64,000 nt of DNA, from NCBI GenBank assembly GCA_023390905.1, contig JAEWBY010000072.1, forward strand, positions 14,043-78,042, written 5' to 3'. The notes under the pieces are model-generated. The model ran no database searches and was not told the origin of the DNA. It saw only the letters and a program-made list of their open reading frames with translations. Shown piece by piece: positions 27,075 through 35,570 of this stretch. Numbering within the stretch: the stretch's first letter is position 1; the number at the start of each line of letters is the position of its first letter. Both the position numbers and the translations under genes were made by a program. Origin of the DNA: Pseudomonadota bacterium (GTDB lineage Bacteria; Pseudomonadota; Gammaproteobacteria; Xanthomonadales; Xanthomonadaceae).

Positions 27075-27415
27075 TGGAACCGCATTGGCTGAACCACCCG
27101 ATCGAGGCTCTGTTCTGGACCGGGCTGCACGTCACCGGGTGGAAGCTGATCGGCTACACCGGCGCGCTGATGTTCGGCGGCCGCTGGCTGGTGCAGTTCA
27201 TCGCCTCGCGCCGGGCCGGCAAACCGGTCATCCCGCGGCTATTCTGGTACATGAGCGTGCTCGGCAGCCTGATGACGCTGAGCTATTTCCTGTTCTCGGC
27301 CAAGCAGGACTCGGTCGGCGTGCTGCAGAACCTGTTTCCGGCCTTCACGGCGATCTACAGCCTGTATCTGGACATCCGGCACCGGGGCTGGAAGCGGGAC
27401 AAGGCCGGGCACTGA
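27074..27415 (+). CDS. LAB_N-domain membrane protein (lipid-A-disaccharide synthase N-terminal-like)
   Basis: 113 residues with three membrane helices. LIGYTGALMFGGRWLVQFIASRRAGKPVIPRLFWYMSVLGSLMTLSYFL is the LAB_N domain, widely found as a stand-alone small protein beside a GT2. ArnE/ArnF-like flipping or scaffolding of lipid-linked sugars has been suggested for such proteins, but no activity is established. Here the usual third partner, a GT39-type glycosyltransferase, is absent. The start at 27074 is fixed by the overlap with the GT2 stop. Confidence 0.88.
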   Translation: MEPHWLNHPIEALFWTGLHVTGWKLIGYTGALMFGGRWLVQFIASRRAGKPVIPRLFWYMSVLGSLMTLSYFLFSAKQDSVGVLQNLFPAFTAIYSLYLDIRHRGWKRDKAGH

Positions 27416-27473
27416 GGCCCTCCGGGCAACGGTGGCCGCCACGGGCAGGTGCCAGCGCTGACCACCTAAGTGC

Positions 27474-27502
27474 TTGCACAACAAGGAAAAGCCCGCCATA
27501 AT
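27474..27502 (+). promoter_or_regulatory. Sigma-70-type promoter of rpmB-rpmG
   Basis: TTGCAC at 27474-27479 and CATAAT at 27497-27502 are separated by exactly 17 bases. Transcription would start near 27509, giving a G+C-rich leader of about 147 bases before rpmB. This is the best-formed -35/-10 pair I can see in the window. Confidence 0.75.
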
Positions 27503-27655
27503 GCGCGGCTCGCTGTGTCCGGCCCCGCCGGATTTGCGGCCGGAAGCGCGATTCCGGCTTGGGTTTACAGCGGATTCCTTCCGTTTCGCGCGGGGCCGAG
27601 GCCCCGGGCCGCCGTCTCCCGGGCTATGGGCGACACGATCATCATCGAGGTGCGT

Positions 27656-27892
27656 ATGTCCCGCGTATGCCAAGTCACCGGCAAGCGTGTGCAGACCGGT
27701 AACAACGTCTCGCACGCCAACAACAAGACCCGTCGTCGTTTCCTGCCCAACCTGCACGAGCGCCGCTTCTGGGTCGCCAGCGAAAACCGCTGGGTCAAGC
27801 TGAAAGTTTCCGCGCACGCGCTGCGCACCATCGACAAGAACGGCATCGCCTCCGTTCTGGCCGAGCTGCGTGCACGCGGCGAAAAGGTCTGA
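27656..27892 (+). CDS. rpmB: 50S ribosomal protein L28
   Basis: 78 residues, the full family length, starting MSRVCQVTGKRVQTGNNVSHANN and containing RRRFLPNLHERRFWV. Only one N-terminal Cys is present, so this is the zinc-independent form. GAGGTG ends four bases before the ATG at 27656. It is cotranscribed with rpmG, 13 bases downstream. Confidence 0.98.
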   Translation: MSRVCQVTGKRVQTGNNVSHANNKTRRRFLPNLHERRFWVASENRWVKLKVSAHALRTIDKNGIASVLAELRARGEKV

Positions 27893-27905
27893 GGAGTAAA
27901 CGAAC

Positions 27906-28070
27906 ATGGCATCCAAGCGCGACAAGATCCGTCTGATCTCCTCGGCCAACACCGGCCATTTCTACACGACGGACAAGAACAAGAAGAACACCCCGGGCAA
28001 GATGGAAATCAAGAAGTACGACCCGGTCGTGCGCAAGCACGTGATCTACAAGGAAGGCAAGATCAAGTAA
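27906..28070 (+). CDS. rpmG: 50S ribosomal protein L33
   Basis: 54 residues: MASKRDKIRLISSANTGHFY, KNKKNTPGKMEIKKYDP, ending EGKIK. It has no cysteine, so it is the C-minus, zinc-independent paralogue type. GAGGAG precedes the ATG at 27906. rpmB-rpmG is a conserved two-gene operon and ends at a hairpin 31 bases downstream. Confidence 0.98.
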   Translation: MASKRDKIRLISSANTGHFYTTDKNKKNTPGKMEIKKYDPVVRKHVIYKEGKIK

Positions 28071-28101
28071 TCGACGCAGGCCCCGGCCCGTTGTCGGACA
28101 G

Positions 28102-28122
28102 ACCCGCCGCAAGGCGGGTTTT
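28102..28122 (+). terminator. Rho-independent terminator after rpmG
   Basis: ACCCGCC, loop GCAA, GGCGGGT followed by TTT and a T-rich tract (TTTTGTCGTTTT): a seven-base stem 31 bases after the stop codon. Confidence 0.88.
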
Positions 28123-28254
28123 GTCGTTTTATGGCCCGCGATGCGAAGCCGATTTGTTCGTCCTTGTCCGTTGGTCGGTGCGGCCGCCGCAGACCACGCC
28201 GGTGCACCACGGACGGCCCCTAGAATCGGCATGTTCCATTGACGAGCCCGATCG

Positions 28255-29111
28255 ATGCTGCCTGTCCAGCGCCTGCAGGATTTCTTTCCCCTGGTGGTGA
28301 CGCCGTCCCACGATGGAAGTATTTCCACAACTATGTCACCTCCCTGCTCAACCTGACCGCCGAATCGGCGCGGCTGGGCATGCGCCTGCAGGTCCTGATG
28401 CACCAGGGCGAGAGCCTGGTGACGCGCGCGCGCAACAACTGCGTGGCCAGTTTCCTGGCCAATCCGGAATGGACGCATCTGTTCTGGATCGACTCGGACA
28501 TCGGCTTCTCGCCCGAAGCCGCGTTCCGGCTGCTGCTGTCCGATCACGACATCGCCGCGGGCGTGTACCCGATCAAGCGCGAGAACTGGCCGGCCGAAGG
28601 CGTCCCCGCGGGCACCACCGCCGCCGACTTCATCGGCCGCTATACGCGCTACACGGTCAATACCGAAGCCGACGAACACAATCGCGTCGAACTGGAGATC
28701 CTTCCGGATGGCTTCATCCGTCTTTCCGAGGCGCCGACCGGTTTCATGCTGATCAAGCGATCGGTGTTCGAACGGATGATGCAGGCGTATCCGGGCCTGC
28801 GCTACGTGCCAGATGGCATCGACGAGGAGGACGCGGGGTTGCACTACCGGTTCTTCGACGTGATGGTGGACCCGGAGAGCCGGCGCTATCTTTCCGAGGA
28901 CTACGGCTTTTGCCGGCTGTGGGAAGCGCTGGGCGGCGTGATCCATGTCGATGCCAATTCCAGCCTCAGCCATCAGGGCAGCAAGCTGTACCGCGGCGAC
29001 TTCGCGACCTCGTTGCAGCACTCGCTTTCCTTTGCGATCGGAGCGCCGCTGGGCGCGCACATGCAACTGTCCGGGATGCAGTACCTGCATCCCAACGCGC
29101 CAGGGCCCTGA
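28255..29111 (+). CDS. GT-A-fold glycosyltransferase-like protein with apparent N-terminal frameshift
   Basis: The natural start seems to be ATG 28255, reading MLPVQRLQDFFPLVVTPSHDG. The next residues KYFHNYVTSLLNL, which belong directly after, are in another frame. One base lost near 28312-28316 (GATGGAAG where GATGGNAAG is expected) explains it. The main frame continues to 29111 and carries LVTRARNNCVASFL, a DxD-like FWIDSDIGF and EAPTGFMLIKRSVFERM, typical of a family whose opening strand reads VVTP-HDG-Y. In the uninterrupted frame the only upstream start is a TTG at 28239 with no ribosome site. TAGAAT at 28221-28226 is a good -10. Either a damaged gene or a sequencing error. Confidence 0.7.
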
Positions 29112-29171
29112 CGGCAGGCGACACCGCGCCGACTCAGGCAGAATCGCTTCCTCCCACTGCGCGAGGAGCCG

Positions 29172-30581
29172 ATGGACTGGTCGACCGGTACGGTGTTCTT
29201 CATCCTGGACTGGCTGATCCGGCTGGCCGCGCTGCTGTGGATTCCAAGCCGCACTTCACCCGCCGCCGCGCGAAGCTGGATGCTGCTGGTCGGCTTCGTG
29301 CCGCTGCTGGGCCTGCCGGCGTACCTGTTGCTCGGCCATCCGTGGCTCTCGCGCGAGCGCGTGCAGCGGCAGACCCGCGCCAGTCGGGTGATCCGCGAAG
29401 AACAACAGCCGCTGCGTGATCTGCGCTGGACGCCGGCAGGCGGCATCGCCGCCGAAATCGCGCCGCTGGTCGAACGACAAGGTGCGTTCATGCCCACGCG
29501 CGGCAATCGCATCGAACTGCTCGATGACTACCAGGCCTCGCTCGATGCGTTGATCACGCAGATGGATGCCGCCGCGCACAGCATCCACCTGCTGTATTAC
29601 CTGATGTTCGACGATGCCGTAGGCGATGCCATCACCGCCGCATTGCTGCGTGCGCGCGAACGCGGCGTCACCTGTCGCGTGCTGCTCGACGCGGTCGGCG
29701 CCAAGCGCGGCCTGCGCCGCTATCGCCGCCGATTGCGCGCGGCCGGCGTGGAACTGCACGAACTGCTGCCCGGCGGACTGCGCTGGCGCCGCAGCGGTCG
29801 CATGGATCTGCGCAACCATCGCAAGATCGCCGTCATCGACGGGCGCATCGGTTTCATCGGCTCACAGAACCTGGCCGATGCGGATTTCATCCCCGGTTAT
29901 CCGAACCGCGAACTGGTCGCCTGCGTGCAGGGTCCGGTCGTTTCGCATCTGGACGCGGTGTTCGCCAGCGACTGGTACATCGAGACCGGGCAACGGCTGC
30001 ATGTGGAACCGGTGCAACCGCTGCAGCCCGAAGATGCGCCCAGCCAGTTGTTGCCCAGTGGCCCGGCGTATCCGTTCGAGAACGCGCGCGATACGGTCAA
30101 TGCGCTGATCCATCTGGCCAAGCGACGCATCGTGCTCGCCACTCCGTATTTCGTACCCGACGACGCCACGCTCAGCGCGCTGCGCATCGCCGCGCTGTCC
30201 GGCGTGGAGGTCACGCTGATCCTGTCGGCGCGCAACAACCAGCGGCTCACCGCGTGGGCGCAGGAATCCTATTACGGCGAACTGCTCGAAGCCGGTGTCG
30301 GCATCGCGCTCCATGCACCGCATTTCCTGCACGCCAAGCATCTGAGCGTGGATGACGAGGTGGCGTTGATCGGTTCCATCAATCTGGACATCCGTTCGTT
30401 CGCGCTCAATGCCGAAATCGGGTTGCTGTCCTACTGTCCACACATCGTCGCCAGGCTCCGCGCGATCGAGGAGGACTATCTGCGTGATGCGCAGCGCGTG
30501 GACATGCAGGCCTGGCGTCGTCGCCCGGCATGGCGTCGCAGTCGCGACGGCATCGCGCGCCTGGCCGATTCGCTCATGTAA
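29172..30581 (+). CDS. cls: Cardiolipin synthase (phospholipase D family)
   Basis: 469 residues: two N-terminal membrane helices (about 5-55, with MLLVGFVPLLGLPAYLLLG), then two PLD domains. Both HxKxxxxD motifs are intact: NHRKIAVIDG near residue 216 with FIGSQN, and FLHAKHLSVDD near 387 with ALIGSINLD. It makes cardiolipin from phosphatidylglycerol at the inner membrane. Length and topology match the bacterial Cls A/B group; I do not decide between paralogues. Confidence 0.94.
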   Translation: MDWSTGTVFFILDWLIRLAALLWIPSRTSPAAARSWMLLVGFVPLLGLPAYLLLGHPWLSRERVQRQTRASRVIREEQQPLRDLRWTPAGGIAAEIAPLVERQGAFMPTRGNRIELLDDYQASLDALITQMDAAAHSIHLLYYLMFDDAVGDAITAALLRARERGVTCRVLLDAVGAKRGLRRYRRRLRAAGVELHELLPGGLRWRRSGRMDLRNHRKIAVIDGRIGFIGSQNLADADFIPGYPNRELVACVQGPVVSHLDAVFASDWYIETGQRLHVEPVQPLQPEDAPSQLLPSGPAYPFENARDTVNALIHLAKRRIVLATPYFVPDDATLSALRIAALSGVEVTLILSARNNQRLTAWAQESYYGELLEAGVGIALHAPHFLHAKHLSVDDEVALIGSINLDIRSFALNAEIGLLSYCPHIVARLRAIEEDYLRDAQRVDMQAWRRRPAWRRSRDGIARLADSLM

Positions 30582-30652
30582 AGCTGCCGTGAGCGCGCGT
30601 TCGGGCGCTGCACTCATGCCGAAGCGGCATGAGGCCTCCACGATCGATCGAC

Positions 30653-30664
30653 TAGAATGCGCGC
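30653..30664 (+). promoter_or_regulatory. Candidate -10 element for a leaderless FAD/NAD(P)-protein transcript
   Basis: TAGAAT at 30653-30658 is followed by GCGCGC and the ATG at 30665, a six-base gap. No ribosome site can fit. This is the clearest of the leaderless candidates in the window. Confidence 0.5.
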
Positions 30665-32047
30665 ATGACCAACGCATCCGCGGGCCCGGCCCATGACATC
30701 GCCATCGTCGGGGGCGGCGCCGCCGGAGTGCTCGTCGCCCTCCAGTTGCTGCGACAGGCCCGTCACCCGCTGCGCGTCGTGCTGGTCGAACCGCGTGCCG
30801 AACTTGCACGGGGCGTGGCCTATTCCACGCCGTATTCCGAGCACGTGCTGAACGTGCCAGCGCAGCGCATGAGCGCGTTCAACGATCGGCCGGACGATTT
30901 CCTCGACTACATCGCCGGTGACGATGCCGCCGGGCGCGCACGGTTGGCGCCGGCATTCGTCGAGCGCTGCACCTATGGCCGCTATCTGGCCGCGCGATTG
31001 CAGGAAGCGATCGCCTCCAGCACGGCGACGCTCGACGTGATCGCGGCATCGGTGTCGGCATTCGCGCGTGAGGAAAGCGGGTTGCGATTGACCCTGCACG
31101 ATGGCCGCGTGCTGCACGCGCAGGCATGCGTGCTGGCGGTCGGCAACCGTCCGCGTCCGCTGCCCGCGCGGGGCGTCACCTCGCTGCGCGAAGGACTGGT
31201 GCTGTCGGCGTGGGATTTCGAAGCAGTGCGTGGCATCCCGGTGGATGCCAACCTGTGCGTGGTCGGTTCCGGATTGAGCATGGTCGATGCGGTGCTGAGT
31301 TTCGTCGCCGCCGGTCATCGGGGTCGCATCCAGGTGCTTTCGCGGCATGGATTGCGTCCGCTCACGCACGCGCCGCATGCACAGGCGGAGTTCGATCCCG
31401 CTTCGTTGCTGCCGCTGACATTGCGCGCACGCATCCGGCGGTTGCGCCGCCTCGCCGCCGAGGCCACCGCATCCGGCCTGCCGTGGCAGGCGGTGATGGA
31501 ACGCCTGCGTCCGCATGGCCAGGCGCTGTGGCGATCGTTGTCCCGGGCGGATCAACGGCGCTTCCTTCGCCATGCGGTGCGGCTGTGGGACGTGCATCGC
31601 CACCGCATCGCCGCGGAAGTCGATGCGCGCATCCAGACCTTGATCGACAGCGGGCAATTGCGGTTCCAGCGTGCTCGCCTGGATGCGGTCATGCAGGCCG
31701 GGCGGTGCGTGCGCGTGACCGCCACCGCGCATGGCGGTCGTGCGATGCAGTTCGATGTCGATCACGTCGTCAACGCCACCGGTGTCGAACTGCGCGTGGC
31801 GGCGATGCGCAATCCGCTGCTTTCCGAACTCATCGGTGAAGGTCATGCGCAGCCCGGGCCACATGGCATCGGCATCGCCAGCGACGATGACGCGCGCCTG
31901 CTCGACGCGCATGGCCGGCCGCAGGACGATCTGCGCGTGATCGGCAGCCTGCGCATCGGCGATCTCTGGGAAACCATCGCCATTCCGGAACTGCGCGGCC
32001 AGGCCGAACAGATCGCCCGCCAACTGCTCGGCGCGATGCAAAGATAA
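30665..32047 (+). CDS. FAD/NAD(P)-binding protein (NAD_binding_9 family)
   Basis: 460 residues. The FAD-binding dinucleotide fold is at the N-terminus (IAIVGGGAAGVLVALQLL), followed by VEPRAELARGVAYSTPYSEHVLNVPAQRMSAF, the signature of the PF13454-type flavoproteins. A second nucleotide-binding motif follows (LCVVGSGLSMVDAV). The C-terminal part has IGSLRIGDLWETIAIPELRGQAEQIA. These proteins are common in proteobacteria and their substrate is unknown. It is 79 bases upstream of the CrbS-like sensor on the same strand; functional linkage is unproven. Confidence 0.83.
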   Translation: MTNASAGPAHDIAIVGGGAAGVLVALQLLRQARHPLRVVLVEPRAELARGVAYSTPYSEHVLNVPAQRMSAFNDRPDDFLDYIAGDDAAGRARLAPAFVERCTYGRYLAARLQEAIASSTATLDVIAASVSAFAREESGLRLTLHDGRVLHAQACVLAVGNRPRPLPARGVTSLREGLVLSAWDFEAVRGIPVDANLCVVGSGLSMVDAVLSFVAAGHRGRIQVLSRHGLRPLTHAPHAQAEFDPASLLPLTLRARIRRLRRLAAEATASGLPWQAVMERLRPHGQALWRSLSRADQRRFLRHAVRLWDVHRHRIAAEVDARIQTLIDSGQLRFQRARLDAVMQAGRCVRVTATAHGGRAMQFDVDHVVNATGVELRVAAMRNPLLSELIGEGHAQPGPHGIGIASDDDARLLDAHGRPQDDLRVIGSLRIGDLWETIAIPELRGQAEQIARQLLGAMQR

Positions 32048-32126
32048 CCGTGAGTTCGCGCGTGCCCGCGCGCGATCCGCGGTTGTCGCATTACACTGGC
32101 GGCGCCGTCCTACGGGGAGCCGTCCG

Positions 32127-35100
32127 TTGATTTCCAGCTGGATCCTGCTGCTGGTGTCCGTCGCGTATGCCGCGCTGCTGTTCGGCGTGGCCTGGTGGGG
32201 CGATCGCCGTCCGATGTATCCGGATCGGCCATGGTTGCGGCCGGTGGTCTACAGCCTCGCGCTGGCGGTGTACTGTTCGTCGTGGACGTTCTACGGCGCG
32301 GTTGGCAGCGCGGTGCGCAACGGCATCGGCTATCTGCCGATCTATCTGGGACCGGTGCTGCTGCTGATGTTCGGCTGGCGCATCATCGAGCGGCTGGCGC
32401 TGATCGCGCGCAGCGAGAACACCGTCTCGATCGCCGATTTCATTTCCTCGCGCTACGGGCGTTCGCGCCGGCTCGCGGCGCTGGTCACGGTCATCGCGCT
32501 GATCGGCGTGGTGCCCTACCTCGCCCTGCAATACAAGGCGGTGGCGATGAGCCTGAGCGTGCTGACCGGCAATGCCGGCGACAGCACGCATTCGTTCTTT
32601 TCCGACCCGGCGCTGTACGTGGCGTTGTTGATGGCGCTGTTCGCCGCGCTGTTCGGCACGCGCCAGGTCGATGCCACCGAACACCATCACGGCATGATGC
32701 TCGCCATCGCGCTGGAGTCGATGGTCAAGCTGGTGGCGATGATCGCGGTGGGCCTGTTCGCGTACCTGTGGCTGGATCATCGATCGATTCCGCTGGAAGC
32801 CTCGGCCCGCACGCTGTTCGAGAACGCGCCGCCGGTCGGCTTCGTCGCGCAGACGCTGCTGGGCTTCCTGGCGATCGTCTGCCTGCCGCGGCAGTTCCAT
32901 GTCGCGGTGGTCGAGTGCAGCGAGGTGGGCGACATCCGCAAGGCGCGCTGGTTCTTCGGTGCGTACCTGGTGCTGTTCTCGGCGATGGTGGTGCCGGTGG
33001 CCGCCGCGGGCGTGGCGCTGTTCGGCAATGGCAGTGCGGTGCCCGATGACAGCTACGTGCTGGCGCTGCCATTGGCCGACGGCAGCAAGGCGCTCGCGCT
33101 GATCGCCTACGTCGGCGGATTTTCGGCCGCGACCGGCATGGTGATCGTGGCTAGCATCGCGCTGGCGACGATGGTCAGCAACGATCTGGTGATGCCGGTG
33201 CTGCTGCGGCGCGGCTGGGCCGAACACCACGCCGAAGCCGACGTGGCCTCGCGCGTGCTGTGGATCCGCCGCCTGGCGATCCTGCTGCTCGCGCTCACCG
33301 CGTATGCGTACTACCGCAGCAGCGGCAATGACAGCACACTGGCCTCGTATGGATTGATGGCGTTCGCCGCCGTCGCTCAGTTCGCGCCCGGCCTCGTCGG
33401 CGGCCTGTACTGGCGCGGTGCGAGCCGGCGTGGCGTGGAGGTCGGCATGCTGCTCGGCTTCGGCACGTGGATCTACACGCTGCTGCTGCCGACGATGACG
33501 CAGGCCGGCTGGTTCAATCCGGATTGGCTGGTGACCGGACCCTTCGATATCGCGTGGTTGCGGCCGTACCAGTTGTTCGGCCTCAGTGGCTGGGATCCAC
33601 TGACGCATGGCCTGTTCTGGTCGCTGCTGCTCAACACCGGCGCGATGATGGTGGTGTCCGCGCGCTGGCGCCCAGGCGTGAACGATCGCCTGCGCGCCGC
33701 GCCATTCCTGGATCCGTATGCGCAGCGGCCCGCGCTGGTGACCGGCGAATGGCCCGGCAGCGTGCGCGTGGGCGATCTGCAGACGCTGGCCGAGCGCGTG
33801 GTCGGGGAACGGCATGCGCGCCGCGCATTCGCCGAACAGGCGCAGGCGCTCGGTCGCGAAGTACAGCCGCATGCGGCGGCCGATCGCGCATGGGTGCAGT
33901 TCACCGAGCGATTGCTCGCCGCCGCGATCGGCGCGGCCTCCGCGCGCATCGTGTTGACCAGCGTGCTGCGCGGCTCGGGCATGGAGCTGGGCGAGGTGGT
34001 CGCCGTGCTGGACGAGGCCGGACAGGAGCTGCGCTTCAATCGCGAGATCCTTTCGACGACACTGGAGAACATTGCCGCCGGCGTCAGCGTGGTCGATCCG
34101 GACATGCGGCTGGTGGCGTGGAATCGCCGCTACCAGCAGTTGTTCGGCTATCCGGACGGCATGCTCTACGTCGGCCGGCCGGTCGCGGATCTGATCCGCT
34201 ATAACGCCGAGCGTGGCGAACTGGGCGAGGGTGATGTGGAGAAGCAGATCGCGCGGCGCGTGGCCTACATGCGCGCGGGATCGGCGCACGTGTTCGAGCG
34301 CGTGCTCGGCGGCGGGCGCGTGATCGAAATGCGCGGCCAGCCATTGCCCGGCGGCGGCTACGTCACCAGCTACAACGACATCTCCGACTTCAAGCGCGCC
34401 GAAACCGCACTGCGCGAGGCCAATGAAACCCTGGAACAGCGCGTGGCCGAGCGCAGCCGCGCGGCCGAGGTGGCGCAGCAGTCGAAGACGCGCTTCCTCG
34501 CCGCGATCAGCCATGACGTGCTGCAACCGCTGAACGCGGCGCGGCTGTTCGCCTCGGCGTTGCGCGATGGCGAGCACAACGAGGAGCAGCGCCATCTGGC
34601 CGAACGCGTCGATGCCTCATTGCGCGCGGCCGAAGAACTGCTCGATGGGCTGCTCGATGTGTCACGCCTGGACGCCGGCGCGCTGCGCGTGGAGATCACC
34701 GACTTCGACGCCGGCGAACTGCTGCGCGAACTCGGCGCGCAGTACGCGCCGATCGCGGCCGGACGCGGGCTGGATCTGCGCGTGCATGCGCGTACGCTGG
34801 CCGTGCGCACGGATCGCCGCCTGCTGCGCCGCGTGCTGCAGAACTTCCTCGCCAACGCGCTGCGCTATACGCGGCAAGGGCGCATCGTCGTCGGCATGCG
34901 GCCGCAGGGCGATCGCGTCGCATTGCAGGTGTGGGACACCGGCCCGGGCATTCCGGAAAACCACATGCGGCAGATCTACGAGGAATTCCACCGGTACCAG
35001 CAGCCGTTCGACTGGGGCGAACGGGGACTCGGCCTGGGCCTGTCGATCTGCCAGCGCATCTCGCGGCTGCTGGGCCATCATCTGGATGCGCGCAGCACGG

Positions 35101-35570
35101 TCGATCGCGGTTCCATGTTCGCCATCACCGTGCCGCGCGCGGTGCTGGCCCATGTGCGGCAGGTGCGGCGGCAGGCACTGGATTCACTGGCGGGCCTGCG
35201 CGTGCTCTGCGTGGACAACGATCTGGAGATCCTCGACGGCATGCGCGCGCTGCTCGGACGGTGGCAGGTGCATGTCATCACCGCGAGCACCGTGGACGAA
35301 GCGATCGCGCGCATGGCCGAACAGCCGACCGTGATGCTGGTCGACTACCACCTGCACGATCGCCTCGATGGCCTGGATACGCTCGACGCATTGCGCGCGG
35401 CCAGTTCAGGCCCCGTGGCTGGCGCGCTGCTCACCGCCGATGGTCGCGACGAACTGAAGCAGCGCGCGCGCGAACGTGGCTATCGCCTGTTGACCAAACC
35501 GGTGAAGCCCGCTTCGTTGCGCGCGTTTCTGGCCGCGCATTTCGATGCGCGCCAGCGTCAGGATGCCTGA
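32127..35570 (+). CDS. crbS: CrbS/MxtR-type hybrid sensor: SLC5 transporter domain, PAS, histidine kinase, receiver
   Basis: 1147 residues. Residues 1-500 are about 13 membrane helices of the sodium/solute symporter (SLC5) fold. A PAS domain follows at 641-755 (ENIAAGVSVVDPDMRLVAWNRRY), then a coiled coil, the phospho-acceptor helix with AAISHDVLQPLNAAR (H796), an ATPase domain (QNFLANALRYT, DTGPGIPE, GLGLGLSICQRIS) and a receiver with D1073 in MLVDYHLHD. Size and order match CrbS/MxtR sensors, which control acetyl-CoA synthetase in Vibrio and Pseudomonas. A TTG start at 32127 is used: GGGGAG lies seven bases before it. The 3' end overlaps the convergent kinase gene by 13 bases. Confidence 0.87.
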   Translation: MISSWILLLVSVAYAALLFGVAWWGDRRPMYPDRPWLRPVVYSLALAVYCSSWTFYGAVGSAVRNGIGYLPIYLGPVLLLMFGWRIIERLALIARSENTVSIADFISSRYGRSRRLAALVTVIALIGVVPYLALQYKAVAMSLSVLTGNAGDSTHSFFSDPALYVALLMALFAALFGTRQVDATEHHHGMMLAIALESMVKLVAMIAVGLFAYLWLDHRSIPLEASARTLFENAPPVGFVAQTLLGFLAIVCLPRQFHVAVVECSEVGDIRKARWFFGAYLVLFSAMVVPVAAAGVALFGNGSAVPDDSYVLALPLADGSKALALIAYVGGFSAATGMVIVASIALATMVSNDLVMPVLLRRGWAEHHAEADVASRVLWIRRLAILLLALTAYAYYRSSGNDSTLASYGLMAFAAVAQFAPGLVGGLYWRGASRRGVEVGMLLGFGTWIYTLLLPTMTQAGWFNPDWLVTGPFDIAWLRPYQLFGLSGWDPLTHGLFWSLLLNTGAMMVVSARWRPGVNDRLRAAPFLDPYAQRPALVTGEWPGSVRVGDLQTLAERVVGERHARRAFAEQAQALGREVQPHAAADRAWVQFTERLLAAAIGAASARIVLTSVLRGSGMELGEVVAVLDEAGQELRFNREILSTTLENIAAGVSVVDPDMRLVAWNRRYQQLFGYPDGMLYVGRPVADLIRYNAERGELGEGDVEKQIARRVAYMRAGSAHVFERVLGGGRVIEMRGQPLPGGGYVTSYNDISDFKRAETALREANETLEQRVAERSRAAEVAQQSKTRFLAAISHDVLQPLNAARLFASALRDGEHNEEQRHLAERVDASLRAAEELLDGLLDVSRLDAGALRVEITDFDAGELLRELGAQYAPIAAGRGLDLRVHARTLAVRTDRRLLRRVLQNFLANALRYTRQGRIVVGMRPQGDRVALQVWDTGPGIPENHMRQIYEEFHRYQQPFDWGERGLGLGLSICQRISRLLGHHLDARSTVDRGSMFAITVPRAVLAHVRQVRRQALDSLAGLRVLCVDNDLEILDGMRALLGRWQVHVITASTVDEAIARMAEQPTVMLVDYHLHDRLDGLDTLDALRAASSGPVAGALLTADGRDELKQRARERGYRLLTKPVKPASLRAFLAAHFDARQRQDA

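Noticed and set aside
28091..28300. Small ORF between rpmG and the glycosyltransferase-like gene
   Set aside because: It overlaps the rpmG terminator and the -10 box of the next gene and has no family resemblance.
32091..34595. Long minus-strand open frame of 834 codons
   Set aside because: It is antisense to the crbS-like gene. Its translation is rich in His, Arg and Gln runs with no domain, as expected from the reverse frame of high-G+C coding DNA.
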